From Deltaproteobacteria bacterium (GTDB lineage: Bacteria > Myxococcota_C > UBA6777), in NCBI GenBank assembly GCA_002731275.1, contig PCBK01000012.1:1-64000 (forward strand): a DNA stretch of 64,000 nucleotides, in the 5' to 3' direction. Made by a program: the position numbers and the translations under genes. Below, in pieces: positions 40,235 through 49,246 of the stretch; position 1 is the stretch's first letter; each line of letters starts with the position of its first letter. Below the pieces are notes generated by a model, which did not search any database, was not told the origin of the DNA, and saw nothing but the letters and a program-made list of their open reading frames with translations.

Positions 40235-43200
40235 CTACGACTTGAACAGGCTAGACCAACCGTTGGCGATGTCATCGAGGAGCATGTAAAGGCAAGGCAC
40301 GAGGACGAGGATAATGGCGGTCGCAAAGAGGATCCCAAAGCCAAGTGAGATCGCCATTGGGATCATAAATCGCGCCTGTCTTGAGGTCTCAAAGATCATC
40401 GGTGCGAGACCACCAAAGGTCGTCATCGTCGTCAACATGATGGGCCGAAAACGCCGCAATCCAGCTTCATAGGCCGCGACAAATGGCGTCGCCCCTTCCT
40501 CTTCAATTTTGTGGTCAATAAAGTCGATCAGGACAAGCGAGTCGTTGATCACAACCCCTGTCAACGCGACCAACCCCATCATACTCAGCAGGCTCAAGTT
40601 GTAGCCCATCATCACGTGACCGATGACCGCACCAACCACACCAAATGGGATCGCCATCAGGATGACAAATGGCTTGGTGTAGCTACCGAAACCGATCGCC
40701 AACAAGAAGTAAATCCCAACAAATGCGAGCATAAACCCTTGCCATAAGCTGAGCAGTCCCTCCTTCATATCGGCCCGTCGTCCGGCAAAACGGATACTCA
40801 ACCCAGGAAAATCATGTTTGAGCTGCGGAAAAATACGAGAGGTCAATTCACGAGCAATTTGCCCAGCCTTTCCGATCGGTGTGACGTCCGAAGTCACAGT
40901 GACAATCCGCCGCGCATCCCGACGATTGATCACTGTATAGGCTCGCCCAGAGACAAGCTCTGCGACCTGCCGCAGTGGAACAAGTTTTCCAGCAGGTGTG
41001 CGAATCAACAACGTCTCGATGGTGTATCGGCTCTGCCGCTCCTTCTCAGGGAGCCTGACGAGCACCCTCACCTCATTGCGCTCTCGCTGAAATCGCAAAG
41101 CCTGTGCACCATAAAAGGCAGCCCGAACCTGCCGCCCGACCTCATTGGAGGTCAGCCCCAAGCTCAGCCCGGCGGTCTTCATCCTGATGTTGATCTGCTG
41201 CTTACCACGGGCAAAACCGTCATCAATATCTTTTGTATTCGGGAACTCTGCGAGCTGCTTCGCCAGCTTCTCACACGCCCTGTTCAGCATCCCAAGGTTC
41301 CCGTGGCTCAGCTCGATACGCAGCGCAGCCCGTCCTCCAGGCCCACCACGGTTAAATTGGAATTTGATGGACTCCAAACCGACGATTGGCCCCACCTCCT
41401 TTCGCCATAACTTTGTCAACGCACGTGTGCTCATTGGACGAATTTCAGGTGCAGTCAACAGCGCAGTGACTTCGACTGTGCTCTCCTCGATCTCAGACGC
41501 GACACCTTTGATCAAGCGCTTGCCGCCATGTTTCTTTTTGAGCTTCTCCAACGCGACCATGATCTTCTTTTGCACAGCTTCCAAACGCTCTTTGGGGCTA
41601 CCAAAAGGCAACACTGCTGTCGTCACGGAATAATCCGACTCCAACCTGGGCATCAAGATCATGCGGATACGTCGACCAAACACAAACCCGTAAGTCAACA
41701 GGAACAACGCCAAACAGCAACAGATCGTGACAACACGCCAACGCATACACAAGGCCAAAAAGGGACCGTATACATTGTTGACAGCTGACTCAAAAAGCCG
41801 GTGAAAAGCTTTTTGTAGGCGCTTGAGTGGGTTTTTGGGGTTAGGATCTTCGGGAGGGATGTGGGAGAGGTGCGCAGGCAGAATCAAGAGCGACTCCAGC
41901 CACGACATCAAAAAGACCGCGATCACGACCATCGGGATGACCTTCCAGATCTTACCGAGCCTTCCCGGGATCGCGTAGATAGGCAAAAATGCGATGATGT
42001 TGGTGAGGATACTGAAGGCGATCGGCTTGGACACCAGTCGCGCTCCAAACACCGCCGCATCCACAGAAGGCATCCCTCTGTCACGATATTCATAGATATT
42101 TTCGCCAGCCACGATCGCGTCATCCACCACGATCCCCAACGCGATGATAAACGCAAACATCGAGACGATGTTGATCGACACACCGAGCGGGTACAAGAGC
42201 AAAAATGCCCCCAAAAATGACGTCGGGATACCCATCGTCACCCAAAACGCGAGCCGAATCTCCAAAAACAACCCGAGCAACACGAGCACGAGGACCAGCC
42301 CCATCGCGGCGTTCTTGAGCAACAACCCCAAACGCTGACCGTAGTAGCTAGAACGGTCTCTGTTGATCGCCCAATTGACCCCTGCAGGTAGCTCAAGCTT
42401 GATCTTCTTCATCATCTCTCGGACAGCAGAAGCCGTCGCAAGAGGCGTCTGATCACCAATACGGAAGACCGCGAGCGCCATGCTGCGCTTGCCATTAAAG
42501 GTCGAAGACTTATTCGCTTCATCAAATCCTTCGGTCACCTTCGCGACATCGCGCAAGCGCAGCGTCGCACCTTGCGCGGTCGTAATCAGCGGGATATTCG
42601 CAAACTCACGCGCCCGAAACCGTCGCTCTTTGACACGAATGACGATCTCTCCGCCTTTCGTCCGCATCTTCCCGCCTGGAATCTCGACCGCATATTGACT
42701 GATCCGGCGGGCAACTTCGTTGAGGGTCAAGTTGTGTGCGCGGAGTTGTTGTTGAGAGATCTCAATATGGATCTCGAAGCTTCGCGCCCCTCGCAAGTCG
42801 ACTTGAGAGATGTCTTTGTGTTGGAGTAAACGATCGCGAACACGTTCAACAATACCTCGCAGCGTCAGCTCAGGTAGGTCACCGTAAATTTGAAGCCGAA
42901 CGACCTCTCTCCGACGTGCGACAAGGGTCACTTGTGGTCGCTCAGCCTCTTGGGGGAGTGTTGTGATGCGTTCTACTGCCTGTTTGATATCTTGGTAGAC
43001 CTTTTGTTGATCAGCGTCATCGCGCAGCTCAAGCGTGACTGTTCCAGAACCTTCCCGAGCCGCCGCACGCATTTCTTTGATCCCGACGATACCTTCGACG
43101 CCACCCTCAACCGCGAGTAAGATACCACGCTCGATAACTTCGGGACTTGCGCCAGGATACGTAACCTGGACTGTGACGATATCCAACTCGAAGGTAGGAA

Positions 43201-43336
43201 AGACCTCTTGCTTGATCCGGCCCGCCATAAACAACCCGCCTAACAGCAAAAAGACCATCAACAGGTTAGGCGTGACGCCATTGTAAACCATCCAGGCAAT
43301 CGGCCCTTTTGGTCGCTCACTTTGTTGTTCACTCAT
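40235..43336 (-). CDS. RND-family efflux transporter, inner-membrane subunit
   Basis: 1033-residue RND pump of the AcrB/HAE1 superfamily, exporting substrates with proton influx through MFP and OMF partners. PNLLMVFLLLGGLFMAGRIKQEVFP is the first helix and porter start. The proton-relay helix 4 contains GIVVDDAIVAGENIYEY with the paired Asp. The second half repeats the layout (SLLSMMGLVALTGVVINDSLVLIDF). Sequence features such as EVFPTFELDIVTVQVTYPGASPEVIE are those of the broad AcrB/MdtBC-like cluster; substrate range unknown. Its ATG overlaps the MFP stop (TGATG), so the two are coupled. Confidence 0.95.
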   Translation of the reverse strand: MSEQQSERPKGPIAWMVYNGVTPNLLMVFLLLGGLFMAGRIKQEVFPTFELDIVTVQVTYPGASPEVIERGILLAVEGGVEGIVGIKEMRAAAREGSGTVTLELRDDADQQKVYQDIKQAVERITTLPQEAERPQVTLVARRREVVRLQIYGDLPELTLRGIVERVRDRLLQHKDISQVDLRGARSFEIHIEISQQQLRAHNLTLNEVARRISQYAVEIPGGKMRTKGGEIVIRVKERRFRAREFANIPLITTAQGATLRLRDVAKVTEGFDEANKSSTFNGKRSMALAVFRIGDQTPLATASAVREMMKKIKLELPAGVNWAINRDRSSYYGQRLGLLLKNAAMGLVLVLVLLGLFLEIRLAFWVTMGIPTSFLGAFLLLYPLGVSINIVSMFAFIIALGIVVDDAIVAGENIYEYRDRGMPSVDAAVFGARLVSKPIAFSILTNIIAFLPIYAIPGRLGKIWKVIPMVVIAVFLMSWLESLLILPAHLSHIPPEDPNPKNPLKRLQKAFHRLFESAVNNVYGPFLALCMRWRVVTICCCLALFLLTYGFVFGRRIRMILMPRLESDYSVTTAVLPFGSPKERLEAVQKKIMVALEKLKKKHGGKRLIKGVASEIEESTVEVTALLTAPEIRPMSTRALTKLWRKEVGPIVGLESIKFQFNRGGPGGRAALRIELSHGNLGMLNRACEKLAKQLAEFPNTKDIDDGFARGKQQINIRMKTAGLSLGLTSNEVGRQVRAAFYGAQALRFQRERNEVRVLVRLPEKERQSRYTIETLLIRTPAGKLVPLRQVAELVSGRAYTVINRRDARRIVTVTSDVTPIGKAGQIARELTSRIFPQLKHDFPGLSIRFAGRRADMKEGLLSLWQGFMLAFVGIYFLLAIGFGSYTKPFVILMAIPFGVVGAVIGHVMMGYNLSLLSMMGLVALTGVVINDSLVLIDFIDHKIEEEGATPFVAAYEAGLRRFRPIMLTTMTTFGGLAPMIFETSRQARFMIPMAISLGFGILFATAIILVLVPCLYMLLDDIANGWSSLFKS

Positions 43337-44586
43337 CAGCCTCTCCCCCCACGTCGTCCAGCTTTTTTGCCCTTACGACTTCCGGCAGTCCGCAAGGACA
43401 TCCCATTGACAGGCGTTGGGAGCAACGTCGTGACGATCTTATCTCCGACCTGTAAACCTCCCCGAATGATCACAGAGTCAGCGCCACGAAACATCACGTC
43501 AACTTTTCGGATGGAGAGTTTGTTGTCATCAGTCATCAACCAGACTGTATCGTTATCGCGAAGAAACCGTCGAGAGACGACAAAGGAAGAGGGAGCGGTT
43601 TTACCGAAGATCTGTGCTTTGACATAGGTACCGAGTAAGAGACGGGGTTGTCCCTTGTTGGCGGCTTTGCGCGCAAGAGGATCTTTGATCTCAACGAGCA
43701 GTCGGGCCATACGCCCCTGAGACTCAACACCAGGATACAGACGGATCACCTCACCTTCGCGAAAAAGAGTCTCTCGACCTGGTAAATAGACCCTGACCTT
43801 CGAGCCTTTCTCTCCTCTCTTTCTCGGAATCCGAAGCCATTTGAGGTCGTCGACTGCGAGCGCAAGCTCAACCCAAAAGGCGTTGGTCCCAACGATCTGC
43901 AACAAAGAAGTATTCTCCGTCACACGCGTGCCAAGATTGACAAGACGTTGGGCGATGAGCGCGTCAAAAGGCGCACGAATCGTGGTCCGTCTTAGATTAA
44001 GACGAGCTTGTGCAAGGGAGGCTTTCGCGGCTCGGACGTTGGCCTTCGCTGTGTCGAGCTGTGGCTTGCGCAACATCAATTGAAGGTTGGCTTTTGAGAC
44101 CCCCTTGTTGAGCATTTTGTATTCTTTTTGGGCAATTTTTTGTTGACCAATCTCTAGCGCGAGCGCTGCCTTGGCCCTCGCGAGCGCGCTGGATGCCTGT
44201 GACACGAGCAATCGATAATCGGCAGGGTCGATGCGCAACAAACGCTGACGACGACGATAAAAGCCTCCAGGTAAGAGTCCCCTGTTCAACCAGACGATCT
44301 CCCCACGTACACGTGGGAAGAGTGTCACCTGTTGGGCCGCTTGGACAGTCCCCATCGCGTCGAGTACGACCTGTTTTTGAGATTTTTGTGCGGAGATCAC
44401 CTCAACGAGTGTCGAATACTGTCGGGGCTTACGCCTCCTGGAGCGAGGTACTGTGTTGAGTAACCAAAATGTCGCGATCACAGAGACGAATAAGACGGCC
44501 AGAGAGAGTCCCGCGACGATCACTTTTCGTCCGACACTCCCCCTCGCATTCATAACATCATGTTCATGTGTTGATTGCTCCTGCAT
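43336..44586 (-). CDS. RND efflux periplasmic adaptor (membrane fusion protein)
   Basis: 416 residues from 44586, whose ATG overlaps the OMF stop as TAATG. A single N-terminal helix (about 19-41, VIVAGLSLAVLFVSVIATFWLL) anchors it. Then come the lipoyl half-motif (DAMGTVQAAQQVTLFPRVRG), a helical hairpin (about 125-190, ALARAKAAL... and ANVRAAKASLAQARLNLRRT), the second lipoyl half IRAPFDALIAQRLVNLGTRV, and beta-barrel and proximal domains. The C-terminus is Arg/Gly/Lys-rich (SRKGKKAGRRGGRG). It bridges the pump and the outer-membrane factor. Confidence 0.93.
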   Translation of the reverse strand: MQEQSTHEHDVMNARGSVGRKVIVAGLSLAVLFVSVIATFWLLNTVPRSRRRKPRQYSTLVEVISAQKSQKQVVLDAMGTVQAAQQVTLFPRVRGEIVWLNRGLLPGGFYRRRQRLLRIDPADYRLLVSQASSALARAKAALALEIGQQKIAQKEYKMLNKGVSKANLQLMLRKPQLDTAKANVRAAKASLAQARLNLRRTTIRAPFDALIAQRLVNLGTRVTENTSLLQIVGTNAFWVELALAVDDLKWLRIPRKRGEKGSKVRVYLPGRETLFREGEVIRLYPGVESQGRMARLLVEIKDPLARKAANKGQPRLLLGTYVKAQIFGKTAPSSFVVSRRFLRDNDTVWLMTDDNKLSIRKVDVMFRGADSVIIRGGLQVGDKIVTTLLPTPVNGMSLRTAGSRKGKKAGRRGGRG

Positions 44587-46004
44587 TATCCGTCCACCTG
44601 CGCTTTCTTCGTTTTGGTTGGGTTGGAGAGAGAACCTGATGATGACCAGCCACCAGCGAGTGCACGACATAACGCCACTCTGTAAAGCCAAAGATCCCTT
44701 TGGGCCGTAAGATGTGTTCGCTCAAGCGCTTGCAGACTACGAAGCGCGTCGAGCACTCTAAGAAAGTTATTTGCGCCATTTAGATAGCGAAACTGCGTCC
44801 GCTCGACGACTTTACGCGCGAGCGCGAGTTGTCTCTTCAGGCTCGCGATGAGTTTGTGCTGACCACGTTCACGGACCAGCGCATTCTCCACCTCTTGAAA
44901 CGCTTGCAAGATCACCTTCCCGTACATGTGCAAGGCTTCTTTGGCTGCAGCCTTCGTCCGCTCCACCTCGGCTTTACGTAGACCACCATCAAACAACGGC
45001 GCAGTCAGCCCTGCGACGAGATTGGCCAACCAGTTTTGAATGTAGAATCCATTTTGCCAGCGTGGGGTAAATTGTGCGTTCCCTGAGAGGGTGATACGAG
45101 GGAATTGGTCCGCAATCGCCACACCCACACGGCGATGAGACGCCAATACAGAGAGATATGCGCTGCGGATGTCTGGTCGACGACGAACAAGCGCAGAAGG
45201 CAACCCCGTCCGAGGCAAGGCTGGCAAAGATGCAAATTGTTCGATTTTAGGGATCGCCATCTGACCAGGCGCTCGACCAAGTAACACAGCAAGCTGATGT
45301 GCCAAAACTTCCGCCTGGAACGTCACTCTTGCGAGCTCTCCTCGCTGTGCTTCAATGAGTTGTTGTTGCTGCAAAATATCTGGCGCAGTTGACTGCCCAA
45401 GACGAAAGCGTGACTGGAGCAAAGAGAGGCTTCGCTTGTTGGTCTGCATCTGCTTTTTGATCAACGCGACCTGACCGTACCTCTCGACCAGTTGATACCA
45501 TACAATCGCGACCTCTCCAGACAAGGAGATCGAAGCCGCCTTGAGTGCCTCTTGGCTCGCAAGCGCGTCGAGTCTCGCCGCGTCTTTACCCGAACGAACA
45601 CGTCCCCACACATCGAGTTCATAATTTGCGACCAAACCAGCAGTCACCGTAAACAACGAGCCGACTTGGTTGGCACCACCTCCACCACTTCCGTTGAAGG
45701 ACACAGAGGGATACATCGACGCGCCGGCTTTTTTGGCGATCGCCAGACGTTGCTTTAAGCGCGCCTCAGCGATACGGATATCGAGATTGCCCTTTAACCC
45801 CTTCTCGATCAACGAGGAGAGTTGACGATCACCAAATCCCTTCCACCACTTCGCAGGCAACACCAGTGTCCCTTGGTGTCGGAACGCCCCAGGAACCTTC
45901 ACTGGCGCCTTGACCTTCTTGAGGGGTGCCAAACAACCTGATAACACAACACACACACACAACCATCCAACGCTTCCAAGTGGAACGCGTATCCACTGAT
46001 CCAT
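44586..46004 (-). CDS. TolC/NodT-type outer-membrane efflux lipoprotein
   Basis: 472 residues from 46004 (AAGGAG six bases upstream). Lipoprotein signal ending VVLSGC. Two OEP repeats: KWWKGFGDRQLSSLIEKGLKGNLDIRIAEARL and VANYELDVWGRVRS in the first, VRRRPDIRSAYLSVLASHRRVGVAIADQFP and APLFDGGLRKAEVERTKAA in the second, as in NodT/OprM. It forms the outer-membrane channel for the pump. Translation is coupled to the adaptor gene. Transcription should start upstream of marR. Confidence 0.94.
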   Translation of the reverse strand: MDQWIRVPLGSVGWLCVCVVLSGCLAPLKKVKAPVKVPGAFRHQGTLVLPAKWWKGFGDRQLSSLIEKGLKGNLDIRIAEARLKQRLAIAKKAGASMYPSVSFNGSGGGGANQVGSLFTVTAGLVANYELDVWGRVRSGKDAARLDALASQEALKAASISLSGEVAIVWYQLVERYGQVALIKKQMQTNKRSLSLLQSRFRLGQSTAPDILQQQQLIEAQRGELARVTFQAEVLAHQLAVLLGRAPGQMAIPKIEQFASLPALPRTGLPSALVRRRPDIRSAYLSVLASHRRVGVAIADQFPRITLSGNAQFTPRWQNGFYIQNWLANLVAGLTAPLFDGGLRKAEVERTKAAAKEALHMYGKVILQAFQEVENALVRERGQHKLIASLKRQLALARKVVERTQFRYLNGANNFLRVLDALRSLQALERTHLTAQRDLWLYRVALCRALAGGWSSSGSLSNPTKTKKAQVDG

Positions 46005-46072
46005 CCAGCACTCCTTTGCTCCCTTCAGACACATTCCAAAAAAGACGCATCACCAACACGTCCCTATAGATG

Positions 46073-46513
46073 TCACATTCCGTTCCCAGTAAGACCATCG
46101 ACACAACGCCACAAGAGCCGTCGCAGCTCAGCGATGTCTGTCTTTTGCAGGTGGGAAAACATTTTCTCTTCGACCGCATCGACCTCAGCCCGCCCCAAAA
46201 GATGAACCTGTTCCCCTTCCTCTGTGAGAAAAAGTTGCTGTACCCTTCCCAAATGGGGATGGCGCTTCTTCTCTACGAGGCTTTGCTTTTCGAGAACTTG
46301 TACGATCTTGTGCATGGTCTGGGGAGTTACGAATGCTGCGCGAGCAAGGTCCGCATTTGAGCTACCAGGTTCTCGCGCCAACGCACTCAACGCTGCAAAT
46401 TGGGGCAAGGTCACATCCATCTTCGTTAACGACTGATCAAGCGCCAACCGCAAAGTGTGCTGTACTCTCTTGATCAAATAGCTGCTGCTCTTCGACTCTC
46501 GTAACTCATCCAT
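46073..46513 (-). CDS. MarR-family transcriptional regulator
   Basis: 146 residues. Winged helix: VTLPQFAALSALAREPGSSNADLARAAFVTPQTMHKIVQVLEKQ followed by the wing VEKKRHPHLGRVQQLFLTEEG. It is the first gene of the efflux operon, 68 bases before the OMF, and a strong palindrome lies 44 bp upstream of its start, so it most likely represses itself and the pump and is released by a pump substrate. Confidence 0.93.
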   Translation of the reverse strand: MDELRESKSSSYLIKRVQHTLRLALDQSLTKMDVTLPQFAALSALAREPGSSNADLARAAFVTPQTMHKIVQVLEKQSLVEKKRHPHLGRVQQLFLTEEGEQVHLLGRAEVDAVEEKMFSHLQKTDIAELRRLLWRCVDGLTGNGM

Positions 46514-46556
46514 GGTTTACACCTGACTCCACAAAAAGATATCCACATGATCAAAG

Positions 46557-46584
46557 CCCTGATAAGTTATCAGGGTGCTGATAA
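46557..46584. promoter_or_regulatory. MarR operator: perfect palindrome plus third half-site
   Basis: CCCTGATAA-G-TTATCAGGG (46557-46575) is a perfect 9-bp inverted repeat. A further TGATAA at 46579-46584 pairs with the TTATCA of the first site across six bases, so two overlapping operators share one arm. Located directly upstream of the marR-pump operon. Confidence 0.7.
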
Positions 46585-46734
46585 ACTATGGATAAGGACC
46601 TCCAAATGCAATAGTGGATTTTCGAAAAATGATTTTGCATGTGTTGTCGAAGTGATGAGTCGCAAAAAATCTGGAACCAATCGACCTCCGACAAGACTGA
46701 TAGTTGTGAACGAAAAACGAAAGGTTTTGTTTCG

Positions 46735-47721
46735 ATGACCCGACCCAAGCTCACCAAAAAGATCTATCTCATGCTCACCAGCTTTGTGTTGTCTCTGTTT
46801 GTGAGCACAAATGCTTACACAAGTTCAGACAAGCAACTGTACAAAGCAGCCATCACATCCCACATGCGCTGCCAACAACAGACTCCCCCCCAGAAAAAAA
46901 AGACCTGTCTTCACGCAGCACAGCGGTATAGACGCTTCATTCGAGCTTTCCCGCACCACAAAAAATCTTACGCACTCCACTGGTACCTTGGGGACGTCTT
47001 GTACCATGCTGGGAGCTATACTGAAGCGATTAAGGTGTTCCAGAAAGTCCGCTCCTGGCCACACAAGCGACAACATCGAGCCAAAGCCGCTTCGTCTATT
47101 TTGTACGCTCTGCGCCATCAGATGACAGCGGCTTGTCGTTTGGGACACATCAAGAGAGGCACGCAACCTCCTTGCCAACAAAACATCTCAACACACCCAC
47201 TCCCATTCCCAAGTCTCCTACAGGCCTTCCAAAAAGAAGCGAAGCAATTCTTTCAGTTGGTACCCAAAACACACAGTGACTACCCGGTCTTCTACTCTCA
47301 ATCCATTTATCTTTATTTTTTGTACGGATATCACCAAAAGAGCCGAACGCTGTTTCGGTCATTTTCCAGCATGTTTCCCACACACAGGGCAACAAAAGAA
47401 CTCAGGAGAATGATACTCCCTCACCATGCGCGGATGAGGCTGAAGTTGATCATCAAAGCCGAACAACACTTTGAACAAAAAGAGTGGAAAAAAGCAGCCG
47501 TATCCTACGAACAAGTAAGCAGAATGTTCCCACACCATAGACGCGCAGCCCACGCGCTTTGGAACGCTCAATTGCTCTACGAAGAAGTGCACGCGTACAA
47601 AAGAGCGCTCACGCTCTGTCATCACCTGCTTTCAACCTACCCACTTTTCCGATTCAGGCACCTGATACCCCCTCAAATCAAAAAGCTCAAACAGCTCACA
47701 AACAAGAGAAATAAACGATGA
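46735..47721 (+). CDS. secreted TPR-like protein
   Basis: 328 residues from ATG 46735. Signal peptide about 1-27 (LMLTSFVLSLFVSTNAYT). The rest is a basic helical repeat protein: AAQRYRRFIRAFPHHKKSYALHWYLGDVLYHAGSYTEAIKVFQKV and AEQHFEQKEWKKAAVSYEQVSRMFPHHRRAAHALWNAQLL are TPR-like helix pairs as in YbgF/BamD-type proteins. Likely an envelope scaffold. It overlaps the next gene as ATGA (47718-47721). Confidence 0.72.
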   Translation: MTRPKLTKKIYLMLTSFVLSLFVSTNAYTSSDKQLYKAAITSHMRCQQQTPPQKKKTCLHAAQRYRRFIRAFPHHKKSYALHWYLGDVLYHAGSYTEAIKVFQKVRSWPHKRQHRAKAASSILYALRHQMTAACRLGHIKRGTQPPCQQNISTHPLPFPSLLQAFQKEAKQFFQLVPKTHSDYPVFYSQSIYLYFLYGYHQKSRTLFRSFSSMFPTHRATKELRRMILPHHARMRLKLIIKAEQHFEQKEWKKAAVSYEQVSRMFPHHRRAAHALWNAQLLYEEVHAYKRALTLCHHLLSTYPLFRFRHLIPPQIKKLKQLTNKRNKR

Positions 47722-48320
47722 AATGCGCGATGTATTCACAAGACTCAATAGCGATTGAGACGACGGGTGGGGACAAACGTTTGTCGTTTCCGATGTATTT
47801 TTTCTCGAAGAAGGATGTCAAAAAGCTACTTTTTGTCGCGATATTTGCGATGTTCAGCCTCCCCACCTCTGTGTCTGCTTTATGTGCTAGAGTGAAACCA
47901 CGCTTCTCCCCACAGCGCAATACGCTCCCACCAAATGCGGTTGTGTACTTCCTCGCTTCAAAACACGACAAAGTGTTTACCTTTTCGTTACGTGGTGGAC
48001 ATATCAAGTCAACACAAAGACACATCGCAGGTGACTTTCAATTCTATCGTGTGTCGCTTCAAGCAACATCAAAACGCATCACTCTCACGGCAACTCGGCG
48101 CAAAGCGATCATCATCAAAAAACGACGATACACGCACAAACTCTCCAAAACGTACGACATCTCCGCTCAACCCCAAAAAGGCGCTCGTCACTCTCTCACA
48201 CTCCAAACATTCGGCACAAAGCAATTTCGCGGAAGTTGTTCATACACAAACGCACGTTTCGTGTCGCTCCCCTCAGATGGCGCGATCGCATACCGCATCG
48301 AGTGGAGTCCAACACGTTAG
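47718..48320 (+). CDS. secreted protein, N-terminal part of a gene interrupted by TAG
   Basis: 200 residues, ATG overlapping the preceding stop. The signal helix is VKKLLFVAIFAMFSLPTSVSA, preceded by an unusually long N-terminus; ATG 47793 would shorten it but lacks a ribosome site. The mature part starts LCARVKPRFSPQRNTLPPNAVVYFLAS, a pattern I associate with exported myxobacterial proteins of unknown function. The frame ends with an amber codon at 48318-48320. The same frame stays open for 91 more codons with protein-like content, so this is probably a broken or read-through gene rather than a complete one. Confidence 0.65.
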   Translation: MKCAMYSQDSIAIETTGGDKRLSFPMYFFSKKDVKKLLFVAIFAMFSLPTSVSALCARVKPRFSPQRNTLPPNAVVYFLASKHDKVFTFSLRGGHIKSTQRHIAGDFQFYRVSLQATSKRITLTATRRKAIIIKKRRYTHKLSKTYDISAQPQKGARHSLTLQTFGTKQFRGSCSYTNARFVSLPSDGAIAYRIEWSPTR

Positions 48321-48593
48321 GGGTTCCGTTCTCGTGCTTTACGCAAAAAGCAGATGATCTGGCATATCGTGAAGCAAGAAGACATTTTGTTACGAAGGAA
48401 AGGGAAACTTGTCCGCGTCCAATACAATGTCCCACAGCTCTATCTAGGACACCTACATTGTGCGGGTCATAGTTTTTTCTGGAAATCACATCCCCATATC
48501 TACGCAAGTATCATCGCGCTGTATCCGGACGGAAGCGAGAGTAAGCTCCACATATCCCCCTTGCTTATCAAACGTCCCCCTTCTCTCCCTTAG
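48321..48593 (+). pseudogene. C-terminal part of the interrupted secreted protein
   Basis: In-frame continuation after the TAG, 90 residues to the stop at 48591-48593. It includes LYLGHLHCAGHSFFWKS and ASIIALYPDGSESKLHIS. A separate start at ATG 48354 is possible but has no Shine-Dalgarno. The part reads as the natural end of the upstream protein. Either a nonsense mutation, an error in the assembly or stop-codon read-through. Confidence 0.5.
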
Positions 48594-48659
48594 AATGTCA
48601 AAGTCAAAAAGCTCTGACCTTATGACAAACTCTTTAACAGAACTGATGACCTCAGCCTC

Positions 48660-49004
48660 CTATTTTTTGGTTCTTTTTGTGCAATGTGTCTTGTAGCAAC
48701 CAGGGATACAGGTGCTCTGTACGTTGGCGAGCATGCTCTCCCATTTCTTTTTCACTTTTGGTTTCCGGCTCTCTTCGCTTTTTTGTGAATACTCCACAGT
48801 CTTGCGGTTACAGGAGAGAACACAGGAGGTGTATTTCTCGGAGCACTGGTTTTGTCCAGCCCCCATGCCACCAAGTTTTCCCAAACCAAGCCACCCGACC
48901 ACCGCAACAACGCCAAGAACTGCGATGATTACGACAAGTAACTTGCCATTGTTGTTCACCTCTTGCGCGGCCTGATTGTGACCTTCCATATTTGCCTTTG
49001 CCAT
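48660..49004 (-). CDS. small single-span membrane protein with CX3C cysteine pairs
   Basis: 114 residues from 49004 (GGTGA just upstream). Short polar N-terminus, one helix (about 21-42, LLVVIIAVLGVVAVVGWLGL), a Gly-rich hinge, then a charged region with two cysteine clusters: C-x6-CVLSC and CIPGCYKTHC about 40 residues apart, joined by a Lys/Glu-rich helix. Paired CX3C motifs suggest a disulfide-linked helical hairpin on the periplasmic side. No family recognised. Confidence 0.65.
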   Translation of the reverse strand: MAKANMEGHNQAAQEVNNNGKLLVVIIAVLGVVAVVGWLGLGKLGGMGAGQNQCSEKYTSCVLSCNRKTVEYSQKSEESRKPKVKKKWESMLANVQSTCIPGCYKTHCTKRTKK

Positions 49005-49246
49005 ATCTTCACCTACCATGACTGGGAGGAGAGTGCCTTTGGCCGCGTAGAGCATTCTACGACTTTCAAACCCACAGGCACCCTCTCAAAAACGGGAAAA
49101 ATCCCTTTCATCTCAATGATAACCAGTTCGAAATAGATTGCAAGCGACGACATCTTCGGAAAGATCATATTCATAGCAAAGCAGGCTCACCTTCGGCAGA
49201 AGAGCAATGTTATGCAAGGGCAACAAAGGGGGTGAGAAAAGAGTCT

